Shown piece by piece: positions 18,183-26,873 of a stretch of 64,000 nucleotides of DNA. Each line of letters starts with the position of its first letter. Positions within the stretch are counted from its first letter, which is position 1. Made by a program: the position numbers and the translations under genes. This stretch comes from JAGVSZ01 sp019137045 (GTDB lineage Bacteria; Pseudomonadota; Gammaproteobacteria; Burkholderiales; SG8-39): assembly GCA_046347635.1 (NCBI GenBank), contig JAXMFT010000005.1:62001-126000 (forward strand), in the 5' to 3' direction. The notes beneath the pieces are model-generated. The model was not told the origin of the DNA. It did no database searches and was given only the letters and a program-made list of their open reading frames with translations.

Positions 18183-19456
18183 TCGACCTCTCCGGCTGGC
18201 GCGGGCGCGCGGGCGGGGCGCGGCAGCTCCTCGCGCTCGCGCTGCGCAACGTCCTGCGGCACCGGCGGCGCTCGGCGATCGCGCTCGGCGCGGTGGTGTT
18301 CGGGGTCGTGGCGATGCTGCTCGCCAACGGCTTCATCGACTGGGTGCTGTGGGCGATGCGCGAGAGCACGATCCGCTCGCAGCTCGGCCACCTGCAGGTG
18401 ACGCGCGCGCACTACCGCGCCGCCGGCGCGGCCGACCCGTTCGCGTTCCTGATCCCGGCCAACGCGCCGGTGCGCGCGGCGATCGCGGCCGAGCCGCGCG
18501 TCGAGGTGGTCGCGCCGCGGCTCTCGTTCAGCGGGCTGGCGAGCCTGAACGACGCGACGCTCTCCTTCATCGGCGACGGGGTGGTGCCCGAGCGCGAGGC
18601 GGCGATCCACCGCTCGCACCGCCTCGACACGTCGGTCAACGTGGTCGCGGGCCGCGACCTCGCCGACGCGGCGGCGCCGGAGGCGATCCTGGGGAAGGGG
18701 CTGGCCGAGAACCTCGGCGCGCAGGTCGGCGACCGCGTGGTGCTGCTCGCCACGAGCCGCAGCGGCGGCCTGAACGCGGTCGAGGTCACGGTCGTCGGGC
18801 TGTTCCAGACCGTGTCGAAGGCCTACGACGACGCCGCGCTGCGCGTCCCGCTGCCGGTCGCGCACGCGCTGCTGCGGGTGGACGGCGACCACACGCTCGT
18901 CGTGCTGCTCGACGAGACGCGGCGCACCGCGTCGGTCGCGGCGCGCCTGCAGAGCGCGCTCGCCCCGGGCGGCTTCGAGGTCACGCCGTGGTACGAGCTC
19001 GCCGACTTCTACAACAAGACCGCGACGCTCTTCGCGCGCCAGGCGCAGGTCGTCAACGCGATCATCGCCATCATCATCGTGCTCAGCATCTCCAACACGC
19101 TCACCATGAGCGTGCTCGAGCGCGTGGGCGAGATCGGCACCGCGCTCGCCCTGGGCGTGCGGCGCGCGCAGATCCTGCGCCAGTTCATCGTCGAGGGCGT
19201 GCTGCTCGGGGCGATCGGCGGGCTCGCCGGCGTCGCGCTCGGCGTGGCGGCGGCGTACGCGATCTCGGCCGTAGGGATCCCGATGCCGCCTCCGCCCGGC
19301 ATGGGGCGGGGCTACGTCGCGCAGATCATGGTGACGCCGCGGCTCGTGCTCGAGGCGTTCGGGCTCGCCCTCGGCACCACCCTCGTCGCGAGCCTCTACC
19401 CCGCCTGGAAGGCGGCGCGCTTCCCGATCGTGGACGCGCTGCGCTTCAACCGCTGA
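18179..19456 (+). CDS. FtsX/LolC-type ABC transporter permease 1
   Basis: A 425-residue inner-membrane permease. Helix 1 is near residues 35-60 (AIALGAVVFGVVAMLLANGF), followed by a large MacB-like periplasmic domain (about 65-300). Three helices at the C-terminal end carry the FtsX signature (ISNTLTMSVLERVGEIGTAL). A GIPMPPPPG motif precedes the last helix. It forms a pair with the next gene; their ATPase is most likely the one at 26870-27637. Such transporters extract lipids or lipoproteins from the inner membrane or power periplasmic work. The start ATG overlaps the SDR stop. Confidence 0.85.
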   Translation: MIDLSGWRGRAGGARQLLALALRNVLRHRRRSAIALGAVVFGVVAMLLANGFIDWVLWAMRESTIRSQLGHLQVTRAHYRAAGAADPFAFLIPANAPVRAAIAAEPRVEVVAPRLSFSGLASLNDATLSFIGDGVVPEREAAIHRSHRLDTSVNVVAGRDLADAAAPEAILGKGLAENLGAQVGDRVVLLATSRSGGLNAVEVTVVGLFQTVSKAYDDAALRVPLPVAHALLRVDGDHTLVVLLDETRRTASVAARLQSALAPGGFEVTPWYELADFYNKTATLFARQAQVVNAIIAIIIVLSISNTLTMSVLERVGEIGTALALGVRRAQILRQFIVEGVLLGAIGGLAGVALGVAAAYAISAVGIPMPPPPGMGRGYVAQIMVTPRLVLEAFGLALGTTLVASLYPAWKAARFPIVDALRFNR

Positions 19457-19463
19457 CGCGGCC

Positions 19464-20690
19464 ATGATCCCGGCCCAGATCGCCCGCCTCGCCCTGCGCA
19501 ACGTATTGCGCCAGCGGTTGCGCACCGCGATCACCCTGGCGGCGATCGTGTTCGGCGTCGCGGGCCTGATCCTGAGCGGCGGCTTCATCCACGACACGTT
19601 CTTCCGCCTCGGCGAGGTGATCATCCACTCGCAGACCGGCCACCTGCAGCTCGCGCGCACGGGCTTCTTCTCGTTCGGGTCGCGCGCGCCCGACCGCTAC
19701 GTCGTCGAGCGCCCGGAGGAGGTCGCGCAGGCGCTGCGCGCGCGGCCGGAAGTGGCCGACGTGCTCGCGCGCGTGCACTTCTCGGGGCTGCTCAACAACG
19801 GCCGCACCGACCTCGCGGTCATCGGCGAGGGCGTCGAGCCCGACCGGGAGGCGGCGCTCGGGACGTCGCTGCGCGTGACCGCCGGGCGCGCCCTCGCCGG
19901 CAAGGACCGCCGTGGCGCGTTCGTGGGGCAGGGGCTCGCGGACGCGCTCGGGCTCGCGCCGGGCGCGCCGGTGACCCTGGTCGCGCACACCGCCGACGGC
20001 GCGATGAACACCGCCGACTTCGAGGTGGTGGGGGTGTTCCAGAGCTTCTCCCGGGAGTACGACGCGCGCGCGGTGCGCATCCCGCTCGCGGCCGCGCAGG
20101 AGCTGCTCGGCACGCGCGGCGCGAACCTGCTCGTGGTGTCGCTCGCGCGCACGCGCGACACCGCGGCGGCGGCGCAGGCGGCGCGCGCGATCGGCGCCGC
20201 GCGCGGCCTGGAGGTGCGGACGTGGCACGAGCTGAGCGACTTCTACGACAAGACCGTCCGGCTCTACGAGCGCCAGTTCGGCGTGCTGCGCCTCATCATC
20301 CTGGTGATGGTGCTGCTCAGCGTGGCGAACAGCGTCAACATGAGCCTGTTCGAGCGCGTCGGGGAGTTCGGCACCATGCGCGCGCTCGGCGACCGCGGGC
20401 GCAGAATCCTCGCGCTCGTGACGATCGAGGGCGCGCTCCTCGGGTTCGCCGGCGCGGCGCTCGGCGTCGCCGTCGGCGTCGTGCTCGCCGCGGCGATCTC
20501 CGCGGTGGGCATCCCGATGCCGCCGCCGCCCAACTCCAACCTCGGCTACACCGCGGCGATCCGGCTGGTGCCCTCGGTGATCGCCGGCGCGTTCCTCACC
20601 GGCTGGGTGGCCGCGATCCTCGCGTCGATACCGCCCGCCCTGCGCGCGGCGCGTATGCCGGTGGTCGACGCGCTCCGCCAGAACGTCTGA
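19464..20690 (+). CDS. FtsX/LolC-type ABC transporter permease 2
   Basis: A 408-residue paralogue of the preceding permease with the same four-helix plan and a central periplasmic domain. The FtsX segment is VANSVNMSLFERVGEFGTMR and it shares the GIPMPPPP motif (GIPMPPPPNSNLGY). It starts seven bases after the stop of permease 1. Two non-identical permeases suggest a LolCE-like heterodimer. No ATPase follows directly; the nearest is 6 kb downstream on the other strand, with the DUF1302-like barrel. Confidence 0.85.
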   Translation: MIPAQIARLALRNVLRQRLRTAITLAAIVFGVAGLILSGGFIHDTFFRLGEVIIHSQTGHLQLARTGFFSFGSRAPDRYVVERPEEVAQALRARPEVADVLARVHFSGLLNNGRTDLAVIGEGVEPDREAALGTSLRVTAGRALAGKDRRGAFVGQGLADALGLAPGAPVTLVAHTADGAMNTADFEVVGVFQSFSREYDARAVRIPLAAAQELLGTRGANLLVVSLARTRDTAAAAQAARAIGAARGLEVRTWHELSDFYDKTVRLYERQFGVLRLIILVMVLLSVANSVNMSLFERVGEFGTMRALGDRGRRILALVTIEGALLGFAGAALGVAVGVVLAAAISAVGIPMPPPPNSNLGYTAAIRLVPSVIAGAFLTGWVAAILASIPPALRAARMPVVDALRQNV

Positions 20691-20888
20691 GGCGGCGCCG
20701 CGCGGCATCGCCCCGCGCCTGAGCCCGCGCCTTTCCGTCGTCGCTGCACGACGTGAAGATCGCTCTCTATGTCGTTGATCTGAGACAGTTGTGCGACGCG
20801 CCACGATCTGGCACTTTGCGTCTGGGCGGACACGGCGAGGGTCGGTGTGCCGCCCTTCCACAACAACGACCACACACGCGCGCAGGGC
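20691..20888. other. Intergenic region before the first FeeM-type gene
   Basis: About 200 bases with no gene. A TGGCAC at 20809-20814 looks like half of a sigma-54 site, but the following TTGC is too close. No firm promoter was assigned. Confidence 0.35.
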
Positions 20889-21605
20889 ATGGATCCGATC
20901 GACAGGCTATTCGCACGCACGTTCTGGCAATCCCCTTCCGCCCCCACGTTCCCGGCCTTCCTCGAGCGCCGCGCGCCGCCGCCGCGCGCTCGCGCCGAGG
21001 GCCTCGGGGATCTGCGCGGGCTCAGCCTCGTGACCACGGGTCCCGAGCTGGTGCGCGCCAAGGTGGCGTCCACCGCCGGTGAGATCGCCGCGGCCGCGAG
21101 CCTGGTCGAGTCGCGCTACGCGTGGCGCGGCTACGCGGTGCAGCCGCACGACCGCGCCGCGGCCATCACCGTCGTCGCGACCGGGGACGCCGGCACCCTC
21201 GGCACGCTGACCCTGCGCGCCGACGGTCCGTCGGGGCTCGCGGCCGACGAGGGCTATCGCGAGACCCTCAACCTCGCGCGCAAGGCCGGGCGGCGGCTGT
21301 GCGAGCTCACGCGGCTCGCGATCGACGCCGACGCGGCGTGGCGCCCCACGCTCGTGTCGCTCATCGGGCTCGCCTACCTCGCGGGCCGCACGCTGCATCA
21401 GGTCACCGACGTGTTCGTCGAGGTGAACCCGCGCCACGTGCGCTTCTACCAGCGCATGTTCGGCTTCGTCGCCGCGGCGGGGCAGCGCATGTGCCCGCGC
21501 GTCGGCGCGCCCGCGGTGCTGCTGCGGCTGGAGCTCGACCGGTTCGAGGCGCGCCTGCGGCAGATCGGCCTGCACGCGCCCGCGCCCGCCGCGCTGGCGG
21601 CTTGA
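20889..21605 (+). CDS. FeeM-type N-acyl amino acid synthase / PEP-CTERM-associated acyltransferase 1
   Basis: A 238-residue GNAT-fold protein. The signature segments of FeeM-like enzymes are present: CELTRLAIDADAAWRP (about residue 140) and VFVEVNPRHVRFYQRMFGF (about 180). This family joins a long-chain acyl group from acyl carrier protein to an amino acid, and its linkage to PEP-CTERM systems is established. ATG 20889 was preferred because the protein then begins MDPIDRLFARTF; a GTG at 20847 with GAGG nearby would add 14 residues. No acyl carrier protein gene is visible nearby. It follows the two permeases in the same direction. Confidence 0.8.
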   Translation: MDPIDRLFARTFWQSPSAPTFPAFLERRAPPPRARAEGLGDLRGLSLVTTGPELVRAKVASTAGEIAAAASLVESRYAWRGYAVQPHDRAAAITVVATGDAGTLGTLTLRADGPSGLAADEGYRETLNLARKAGRRLCELTRLAIDADAAWRPTLVSLIGLAYLAGRTLHQVTDVFVEVNPRHVRFYQRMFGFVAAAGQRMCPRVGAPAVLLRLELDRFEARLRQIGLHAPAPAALAA

Positions 21606-21663
21606 CTCCGACGGCCGGGTTCGGACGTCCATTCCGCGCGTTCGACGCACAGCACGATCCCAC

Positions 21664-22713
21664 TCACCTGCTCGCGAGGTCCCGGAGAAAATCACGGCCG
21701 GGACCGTGCTGCGCGTCCAGTAACGCCGCAGCCCGCCTGGCGCTCTGCCTCACGCGCTTTCGCGCCTGAGGTCCAAGGCTCGCGACGGCATCCGCAAGAT
21801 TGGCGGGGAACTTCTCGGACAGCACGGCCGCCAGGACCGCCGCTTGCGCGAGTTCCTTGTCGGCCTTCGGCGCCGACGTGGACGCGCGCAGCGAGGCGAC
21901 GATCAGCTTGTGGACGCAATAGCGTGCCGGCGTGGGTGTCCGGACCGGAATCACGTGATCCCGACCGAGGACGAGACTCTGCGCCGCGTCCGCGAGCAGG
22001 TAGTCGAAGAACGGGAGGCCGGTGGCGTGCGCGCCGAGCTCGGGCACCGCGTAGCTCAGGTACCGCTCATCTCCCGGAACGAGCAGGTCCACCTTGAGCG
22101 GCCGCCCGCGCACCTTGAACGACGTCGAGGGCTTGCGCAGGTCGAGCTCCGGCACCTCGGCGAAGGGGAGTCCGGACGCCCTGAGGATCTCGAGGATGCC
22201 GCCCTCGGGTCGGGTCGCGAGCTCGATGGGGCGAGGGCGGGCGACGTCGATGACCCCCGTATAGTCGTTCGCGGGGAGTCGCACACCGAGCGCATTGAGG
22301 AGCGCCCCGAACGCATGGGTCCCGACGAGCATCGCGCCGTGCCGGAACACCCCGGCGTTGAACAACGCCGCCAACGTCAGCGCCGTCGAGTTGTCCGCGG
22401 CGGCGTAACCCTGCTTACGCAGCGTGCGGGAAGTGTCCGCGTAGTAGCGCGCTTCGGCGATCTGGCCTTCCACTTCGGCAAGTTGCGCCGCAGTGTCCGG
22501 AGCGTCCTTGGGTCCGATGTACCGGTCGGACCGCTTTCCTCTCGCGTCGTACACGCGCCAGTAGAGGTAGCTCCGTCCCTTCTTTTCCAGGTCCACGATC
22601 GTGCCCGGCGAAGTGAGGAGCACGGCTGATTGCGTCGTCGCCCGGTCGAATAGCGCCGAGTACAGCACCTGAAAGGGGCCGTCGAAGTAGGAGAACCGGG
22701 CCGGGCTAGCCAT
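21664..22713 (-). CDS. GSU2403-type nucleotidyltransferase-fold protein
   Basis: A 349-residue protein with the layout of the GSU2403 nucleotidyltransferase-fold family (NTP_transf_8). An N-terminal region carries KKGRSYLYWRVYDARGKRSD, and a nucleotidyltransferase segment carries MLVGTHAFGALLNALGVRLP. The acidic strand after it reads DYTGVIDVARP, where family members usually have an Asp-x-Asp pair; the first Asp seems to be Val. The C-terminus is helical. Such proteins appear in toxin/abortive-infection-like loci. ATG 22713 has GGTGGG five bases before it. A nested inverted repeat surrounds the start. It interrupts the acyl/export cluster. Confidence 0.7.
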   Translation of the reverse strand: MASPARFSYFDGPFQVLYSALFDRATTQSAVLLTSPGTIVDLEKKGRSYLYWRVYDARGKRSDRYIGPKDAPDTAAQLAEVEGQIAEARYYADTSRTLRKQGYAAADNSTALTLAALFNAGVFRHGAMLVGTHAFGALLNALGVRLPANDYTGVIDVARPRPIELATRPEGGILEILRASGLPFAEVPELDLRKPSTSFKVRGRPLKVDLLVPGDERYLSYAVPELGAHATGLPFFDYLLADAAQSLVLGRDHVIPVRTPTPARYCVHKLIVASLRASTSAPKADKELAQAAVLAAVLSEKFPANLADAVASLGPQARKRVRQSARRAAALLDAQHGPGRDFLRDLASR

Positions 22714-22747
22714 CGTTACCCACCATAACGACATTCTAGTGGGTAAC
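22714..22747. repeat. Nested inverted repeats at the nucleotidyltransferase start (operator candidate)
   Basis: GTTACCCAC (22715-22723) is mirrored by GTGGGTAAC (22739-22747). Inside it CGTTA (22714-22718) is mirrored by TAACG (22726-22730). They cover the ribosome site and upstream flank of the minus-strand gene, as expected for an autoregulatory operator. Confidence 0.55.
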
Positions 22748-22967
22748 CCGGGTGCCACCAAGCGGGGAATGCCAGCTGGTGTGATCGCGTCCTCGCTGGA
22801 GCCCGCCCGCTCACCCGGGCGCGCTTCAGCGCATCGCCCGTTCGTTACGCGCGACCGCGGCGACTGCGCGCCTGCGATGAGTCGGGCCGGGCGGCGCGGG
22901 CCTGCCAGCCATCCGGCGCGGGTCTTCGATCCTTGAGCTTTTTAAACTGTAACCTTAAAATTCTCAA

Positions 22968-24146
22968 ATGCGCCCGATCCCGCGCCTGCTCGCCGGAGAG
23001 CTCCGCAGGGCCGCGCGAGCCTTCCCCGCGTTGATCCTCACCGGCCCCCGGCGCGCCGGGAAGACCACGCTTCTCCGCATGCTGTTTCCGCGCGCGGACT
23101 ATCGCCTGCTCGAGGACCCGGACGTCACCGCACGCGTGCGGGCCGATCCGCGGCTCTTCGTCGAGGAGCTGCGCCCGCCCGTCATCCTGGATGAGATCCA
23201 GAACGCACCGGAGCTCCTCAACTACGTCCGGACGCAGATCGACGCGCGTCCGGCGCGGCGCGGCCAGTGGCTGCTCACCGGCTCGCAGGAAGCCCCGCTC
23301 ATGCGCGGCGTGTCCGAGTCGATGGCCGGGCGCGCAGCGATCTTCCACCTGCTGCCGTTCTCCCTCCAGGAGACGCCCAAGGTCTCGCCGCTCCGCGGGG
23401 GGTTTCCGGAGGTGCTCGCCCGCCCAAGTGCCGCGCAGGTCTGGTTCCGCTCGTACGTGCAGACCTACCTCGAGCGGGACGTGCGGTCGGTCGCGGCGAT
23501 CCGCGACCTCGCCGCGTTCCGGCGCTTTCTCGCGCTGCTCGCGACCCGCTGCGGACAGGTGCTCAACCGGTCCGACCTCGCGGCGCCCCTGGGCGTTTCG
23601 GTGCCGACGCTCTCCGACTGGCTCGCCATCCTGGAGATCACCTCCCAGATCCTCCTCGTGCCGCCTTTCTTCGAAAGCTTCGGCAAGCGCCTGATCAAGT
23701 CGCCCAAGGTGTACTTCGCCGACACCGGCCTCGCCTGCCATCTGCTCGGCATCGAGACCGAAGCGACGCTCAACCGGTCGCCTTTCCTCGGCGCGCTGTT
23801 CGAGAACTTCGTCGCGACGGAGGTCGTCAAGCACCAGCTGAACGCGGGACGCGCGCGCGCCCTGTACTACTTCCGCGACCAGCAGGGCCTGGAGGTCGAT
23901 TTCGTCGTCCCGCTCGGCGAGGACCGGCTCGCACTGCTCGAAGCCAAGGCCTCGCTCACGCTCCGCCCGGAGGATGCGCGCCCGCTTCATCGCCTGAGCG
24001 CGGCGACCTCGCGCTACGCGACGCAAGCGGTGGTCGTCCACCGCAAGGGGCGATTGCCGCCAGCGACATCGGCGCTGAGCGAGGGCGTGACGGCGACGAC
24101 CCCCGAGGGCCTGCCGGCGATCCTGGGCGGAGGCGGGCGAGGATAG
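22968..24146 (+). CDS. AAA_14/DUF4143 ATPase (intact)
   Basis: A 392-residue protein with Walker A GPRRAGKTTL (about 26-35) and Walker B VILDEIQNAPEL. An LTGSQEAPLM segment and the SMAGRAAIFHLLPFS region follow, then the C-terminal DUF4143 nuclease-like half (YFADTGLACHLLGIETE, FENFVATEVVKHQL, DQQGLEVDFVVP). Proteins of this family are common, mobile between genomes and often in defence- or toxin-like contexts; the biochemical role is poorly known. ATG 22968 follows an AT-rich leader (TTTTTAAACTGTAACC). It is full length, unlike the truncated relative at 9251-10129, and from a different subfamily. Confidence 0.85.
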   Translation: MRPIPRLLAGELRRAARAFPALILTGPRRAGKTTLLRMLFPRADYRLLEDPDVTARVRADPRLFVEELRPPVILDEIQNAPELLNYVRTQIDARPARRGQWLLTGSQEAPLMRGVSESMAGRAAIFHLLPFSLQETPKVSPLRGGFPEVLARPSAAQVWFRSYVQTYLERDVRSVAAIRDLAAFRRFLALLATRCGQVLNRSDLAAPLGVSVPTLSDWLAILEITSQILLVPPFFESFGKRLIKSPKVYFADTGLACHLLGIETEATLNRSPFLGALFENFVATEVVKHQLNAGRARALYYFRDQQGLEVDFVVPLGEDRLALLEAKASLTLRPEDARPLHRLSAATSRYATQAVVVHRKGRLPPATSALSEGVTATTPEGLPAILGGGGRG

Positions 24147-24330
24147 CGATCCCGAGGCTCCTCCAAGCGCGTCTGCCGAGGAGGGATCCAGCCGCGGTCT
24201 CCTCGAAAATTGAGCCTGTCCCGCTCAATGTTCAAGGATGATGCGCCGCATCGTCGAACGCGGCCGGTGGCTCGCGGAAGTGCGCGGCTCGCGCCGTCGC
24301 GGCCGTGACTCGAAACGGTTCTCCATATTT

Positions 24331-24374
24331 TGTCAATACGCTTGTATTGACACCGTTTCCACGACCGGTATAGG
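24331..24374 (+). promoter_or_regulatory. Sigma-70 promoter overlapped by a palindromic operator
   Basis: TGTCAATAC-GCTT-GTATTGACA is a perfect nine-base inverted repeat (24331-24352). Its right arm contains a consensus -35 TTGACA (24347-24352), followed after 16 bases by TATAGG (24369-24374). A wider AAACGG/CCGTTT pair flanks it. This is a classic autoregulated toxin-antitoxin promoter; transcription would start near 24381. Confidence 0.8.
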
Positions 24375-24382
24375 CTCCCGGC

Positions 24383-24877
24383 ATGACCGCCGGCCCGAAG
24401 ACCGCCCAGCTGCAGATCCGCGTGAGCGCGGCCGAGAAGGCCGCGATCCAGCGCGCCGCGCGCCGGGCCGGCGTGGACATGTCCGCCTACGTCCTCGCGC
24501 GAGCGCTCCCGGCCTCCGCGCGCCGGTTCGCCGAACTCATGGGCGCCTGCCGCGACCTCGACGGCTCGCGCTTCGAGCTGGCGGAGCTGAGCGCCTGGCT
24601 CGCGGGTCTCGGCGCGGGGGAACTGCGGGACGCGCTCGAGTCGCCGCCGCGCGAGCTGCCGCCCGACCTTGCCGCCTACGTCGCCGCGATGGTCGAAACC
24701 GCCTGCGCGCGGCACGGCATCGCGCCGCCGGCGTGGACGCGCTCGATCCCGCCCCTCGCGCAGCCGTACTTCGGCTCCTCGCTCCAGAGCCTGCGCCTGC
24801 ATCTGCTGACGCATTCGCCGCCGGCCTTCCGGCGGCGGAACCTCTTCGTCGACGCCTCCGTCGGCGCGCAGGTCTGA
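24383..24877 (+). CDS. Ribbon-helix-helix/DUF1778-like antitoxin candidate
   Basis: A 164-residue protein. The N-terminal 45 residues (TAQLQIRVSAAEKAAIQRAA and GVDMSAYVLARAL) form a ribbon-helix-helix DNA-binding domain of the DUF1778/MobC-like kind. The rest is helical and unrecognised. It is followed by one base and then the nucleotidyltransferase start, so the pair is an antitoxin-toxin-like operon. The palindrome at 24331-24352 is its likely binding site. The predicted transcription start is only about two bases before the ATG, so the mRNA would be nearly leaderless. Confidence 0.7.
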   Translation: MTAGPKTAQLQIRVSAAEKAAIQRAARRAGVDMSAYVLARALPASARRFAELMGACRDLDGSRFELAELSAWLAGLGAGELRDALESPPRELPPDLAAYVAAMVETACARHGIAPPAWTRSIPPLAQPYFGSSLQSLRLHLLTHSPPAFRRRNLFVDASVGAQV

Positions 24878-24878
24878 G

Positions 24879-25406
24879 TTGGCCGCGCTGGCCGACCGCG
24901 ACATCCGGCGGCTGTTCGCGCTGCTCGACGAGGAGCTCGGCCGGACCGGCACGGTGGGCGAGCTCTTCCTGGTCGGCGGCGCGGTGATGTGCCTCGCCTA
25001 TGCCGCGCGCCCGTCGACCCGGGACGTGGACGCCGTGTTCCGCCCGACGCGCGAGGTGCGCGCGGCCGCCGCGCGCGTGGCCCTGCGTGCGGGGTTCCCG
25101 CCGGACTGGCTGAACGACGGGGTGAAGGGGTTCCTGAGCGAGCGCGGAGCGTTCAGCCCCTTCCTCGAGCGCGATCACCTGCGGGTCATGGTGGCCCAGC
25201 CCGAGTACCTGCTCGCGATGAAGTGCCTCGCCCTGCGGCTCGGCGCCGAATTCCACGACGAGGACGACGTGCGCTACCTGCTCCGGCACCTGAACATCGA
25301 CCGCTACGAGCAGGCGATCGCGGTCGTCACGCGCTTCTATCCGCTCGAGCGCTTTCCCCGGAAGACGCTGTACGCCCTGGAGGAGCTCCTGGCGCGTCCA
25401 GGCTGA
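24879..25406 (+). CDS. Nucleotidyltransferase, DUF6036/AbiEii-like toxin candidate
   Basis: A 175-residue protein with a nucleotidyltransferase core: LVGGAVMCLAYAARPSTRDV contains the GG motif and the start of the Asp-Val-Asp metal-binding pair. It resembles the DUF6036 family and, more distantly, AbiEii/MenT-type tRNA-modifying toxins. The best start is TTG 24879, one base after the upstream stop, indicating translational coupling to the ribbon-helix-helix gene. Both acidic residues are kept, so it may be active. Last gene of the inserted block. Confidence 0.65.
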   Translation: MAALADRDIRRLFALLDEELGRTGTVGELFLVGGAVMCLAYAARPSTRDVDAVFRPTREVRAAAARVALRAGFPPDWLNDGVKGFLSERGAFSPFLERDHLRVMVAQPEYLLAMKCLALRLGAEFHDEDDVRYLLRHLNIDRYEQAIAVVTRFYPLERFPRKTLYALEELLARPG

Positions 25407-25484
25407 GTGGGCGTGCCCGCAGGATCCGGCGCATGCCCGGCGCGGACCTGCCCCGCGCGATGACGACGGCGCGCGACGATGCCC

Positions 25485-26873
25485 TCAGAAGTCGTACCGG
25501 ACTTCGGTGTAGACGCGGTCGCGGTTGTTGTACCGCCCGAAGACCCCGTCGTCGGGGCCGGTGAAGATGTCCACGCCCACGCCCACGGTGGTGTTGCGGA
25601 CCGGCGTCCAGTTCACGCGCGGGCGGATCAGCCCGCCGCCGCCGCCGAAGGTCTGGATCCACAGGAGCTGCGGCTCGACGGTCGGGGTGACCTTGCCGGA
25701 GATCATCCCGCTCACGCCGAAGCTGCCGTACTGCACCGCGAGGGTGTCCTCGCCGCCGCTGTAGATGCGCTGGAACGCCTGCACGTTGAGCTTGACGTCG
25801 CGCGGGAGCACGAAGTCCGCGCCCACCACCCAGTCGAGCGTGTCCTTCCGGAGCGCGCCCTGCGGGGCGACCGGGTCGGTCGAGGCGAAGCTGCGCCCGT
25901 CCGAGTACACGAGCTCGGCGCGCCCGACCGCGGGGCCGAAGTCCTTGCTCACCGTGCCGCCGATCTGCCAGATGCGGTCGTAGCGCGGCTGGACCAGGAA
26001 CGGCAGGCCGGGGATGGTGCTCGGCACGCGGTAGAACGTGGGCGAGTTGGAGTGGCTGCGGTAGTAGAACGCGGCGAGGTCCCAGCCGCCGACCAGCGTG
26101 TTGGCGCGCACGCCGTAGGCCGAGTTGCCGAGGTTCTGCGACGGCTTCTCGGGGTCGAGGAACCCGGCGGCCACGCTGCCCGGCGTCGGCGAGGGCAGGC
26201 GTACCGGGTAGAAGTCGGACCCGGGCTTGCCGACGTCGTCGAAGGTCTGGAACGGGATCCAGACGAGCTCGAGGTGCGAGTCGCCCTTGAAGTACTCGGC
26301 GCGCGCCGCCCACTGCGGCGCGCGGATCACGTCGAAGCTCGGCAGCAGGAACTCGCGCAGGTCCTTCGCCGACACGACGTCGGCGACGAAGAAGCCGACC
26401 ACCTCGCCCCAGACGATGTTCTGCGCGCCGAGGCGGAAGTCCCACCCCGCGGCGGAGAAATCGACGTAGGTCTCGCGCCAGAAGGCGCTCCACTTCTGGT
26501 CGTTGCGGACGTCCGGCAGGTAGAAGTCCGAGCTGCCGTAGACGATGTCGCCGTCCACGCGGCCGCCGATCTTCCACTTCAGGCCCTCGCCCGCCTTGCC
26601 CTGCGCCGAGAGCTGGAACCGGTTCACCGCGTTCGACCAGTGCGACGGGTCGGAGTAGGTGTAGGCGCCGAGGAAGTCGTAGAAGCCGCTGAACGACACC
26701 GGCTTCTCGGCCGCGGGCGCGCCGGCGGCGGGCTTGAGGTCGAAGAGCGCGTCGCGCCCGCCGGGCGCGGGCTTCTGGTCCTGGGCGGCCGCGGCGGCGC
26801 AGCCGAGCGCGGCCGCCGCCGCGCAGACGAGGCGTCCGATGCCGCCGACCCGGGTGCTCGCCATGGTCCTCAC
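25485..26873 (-). CDS. DUF1302-like outer-membrane beta-barrel protein
   Basis: A 462-residue exported protein. The signal peptide ends near AAAAAQ, a short Pro/Ala linker follows, then many alternating beta strands with a final Tyr-Asp-Phe. The central FRLGAQNIVWGEVVGFFVAD and KDLREFLLPSFDVIRAP segments look like the DUF1302 group of barrels that occur with lipid-export proteins. Its start (GTG 26873) overlaps the stop of the ABC ATPase by three bases; ATG 26864 with GAGG upstream is an alternative. Probably the outer-membrane partner of the ATPase, the FtsX permeases and the LolA-like protein; this is inferred from context. Confidence 0.7.
   Translation of the reverse strand: MRTMASTRVGGIGRLVCAAAAALGCAAAAAQDQKPAPGGRDALFDLKPAAGAPAAEKPVSFSGFYDFLGAYTYSDPSHWSNAVNRFQLSAQGKAGEGLKWKIGGRVDGDIVYGSSDFYLPDVRNDQKWSAFWRETYVDFSAAGWDFRLGAQNIVWGEVVGFFVADVVSAKDLREFLLPSFDVIRAPQWAARAEYFKGDSHLELVWIPFQTFDDVGKPGSDFYPVRLPSPTPGSVAAGFLDPEKPSQNLGNSAYGVRANTLVGGWDLAAFYYRSHSNSPTFYRVPSTIPGLPFLVQPRYDRIWQIGGTVSKDFGPAVGRAELVYSDGRSFASTDPVAPQGALRKDTLDWVVGADFVLPRDVKLNVQAFQRIYSGGEDTLAVQYGSFGVSGMISGKVTPTVEPQLLWIQTFGGGGGLIRPRVNWTPVRNTTVGVGVDIFTGPDDGVFGRYNNRDRVYTEVRYDF

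Noticed and set aside
20809..20820. TGGCAC followed by TTTGCG upstream of the first FeeM gene as a sigma-54 site
   Set aside because: The GG and GC doublets are four bases too close for sigma-54 recognition.
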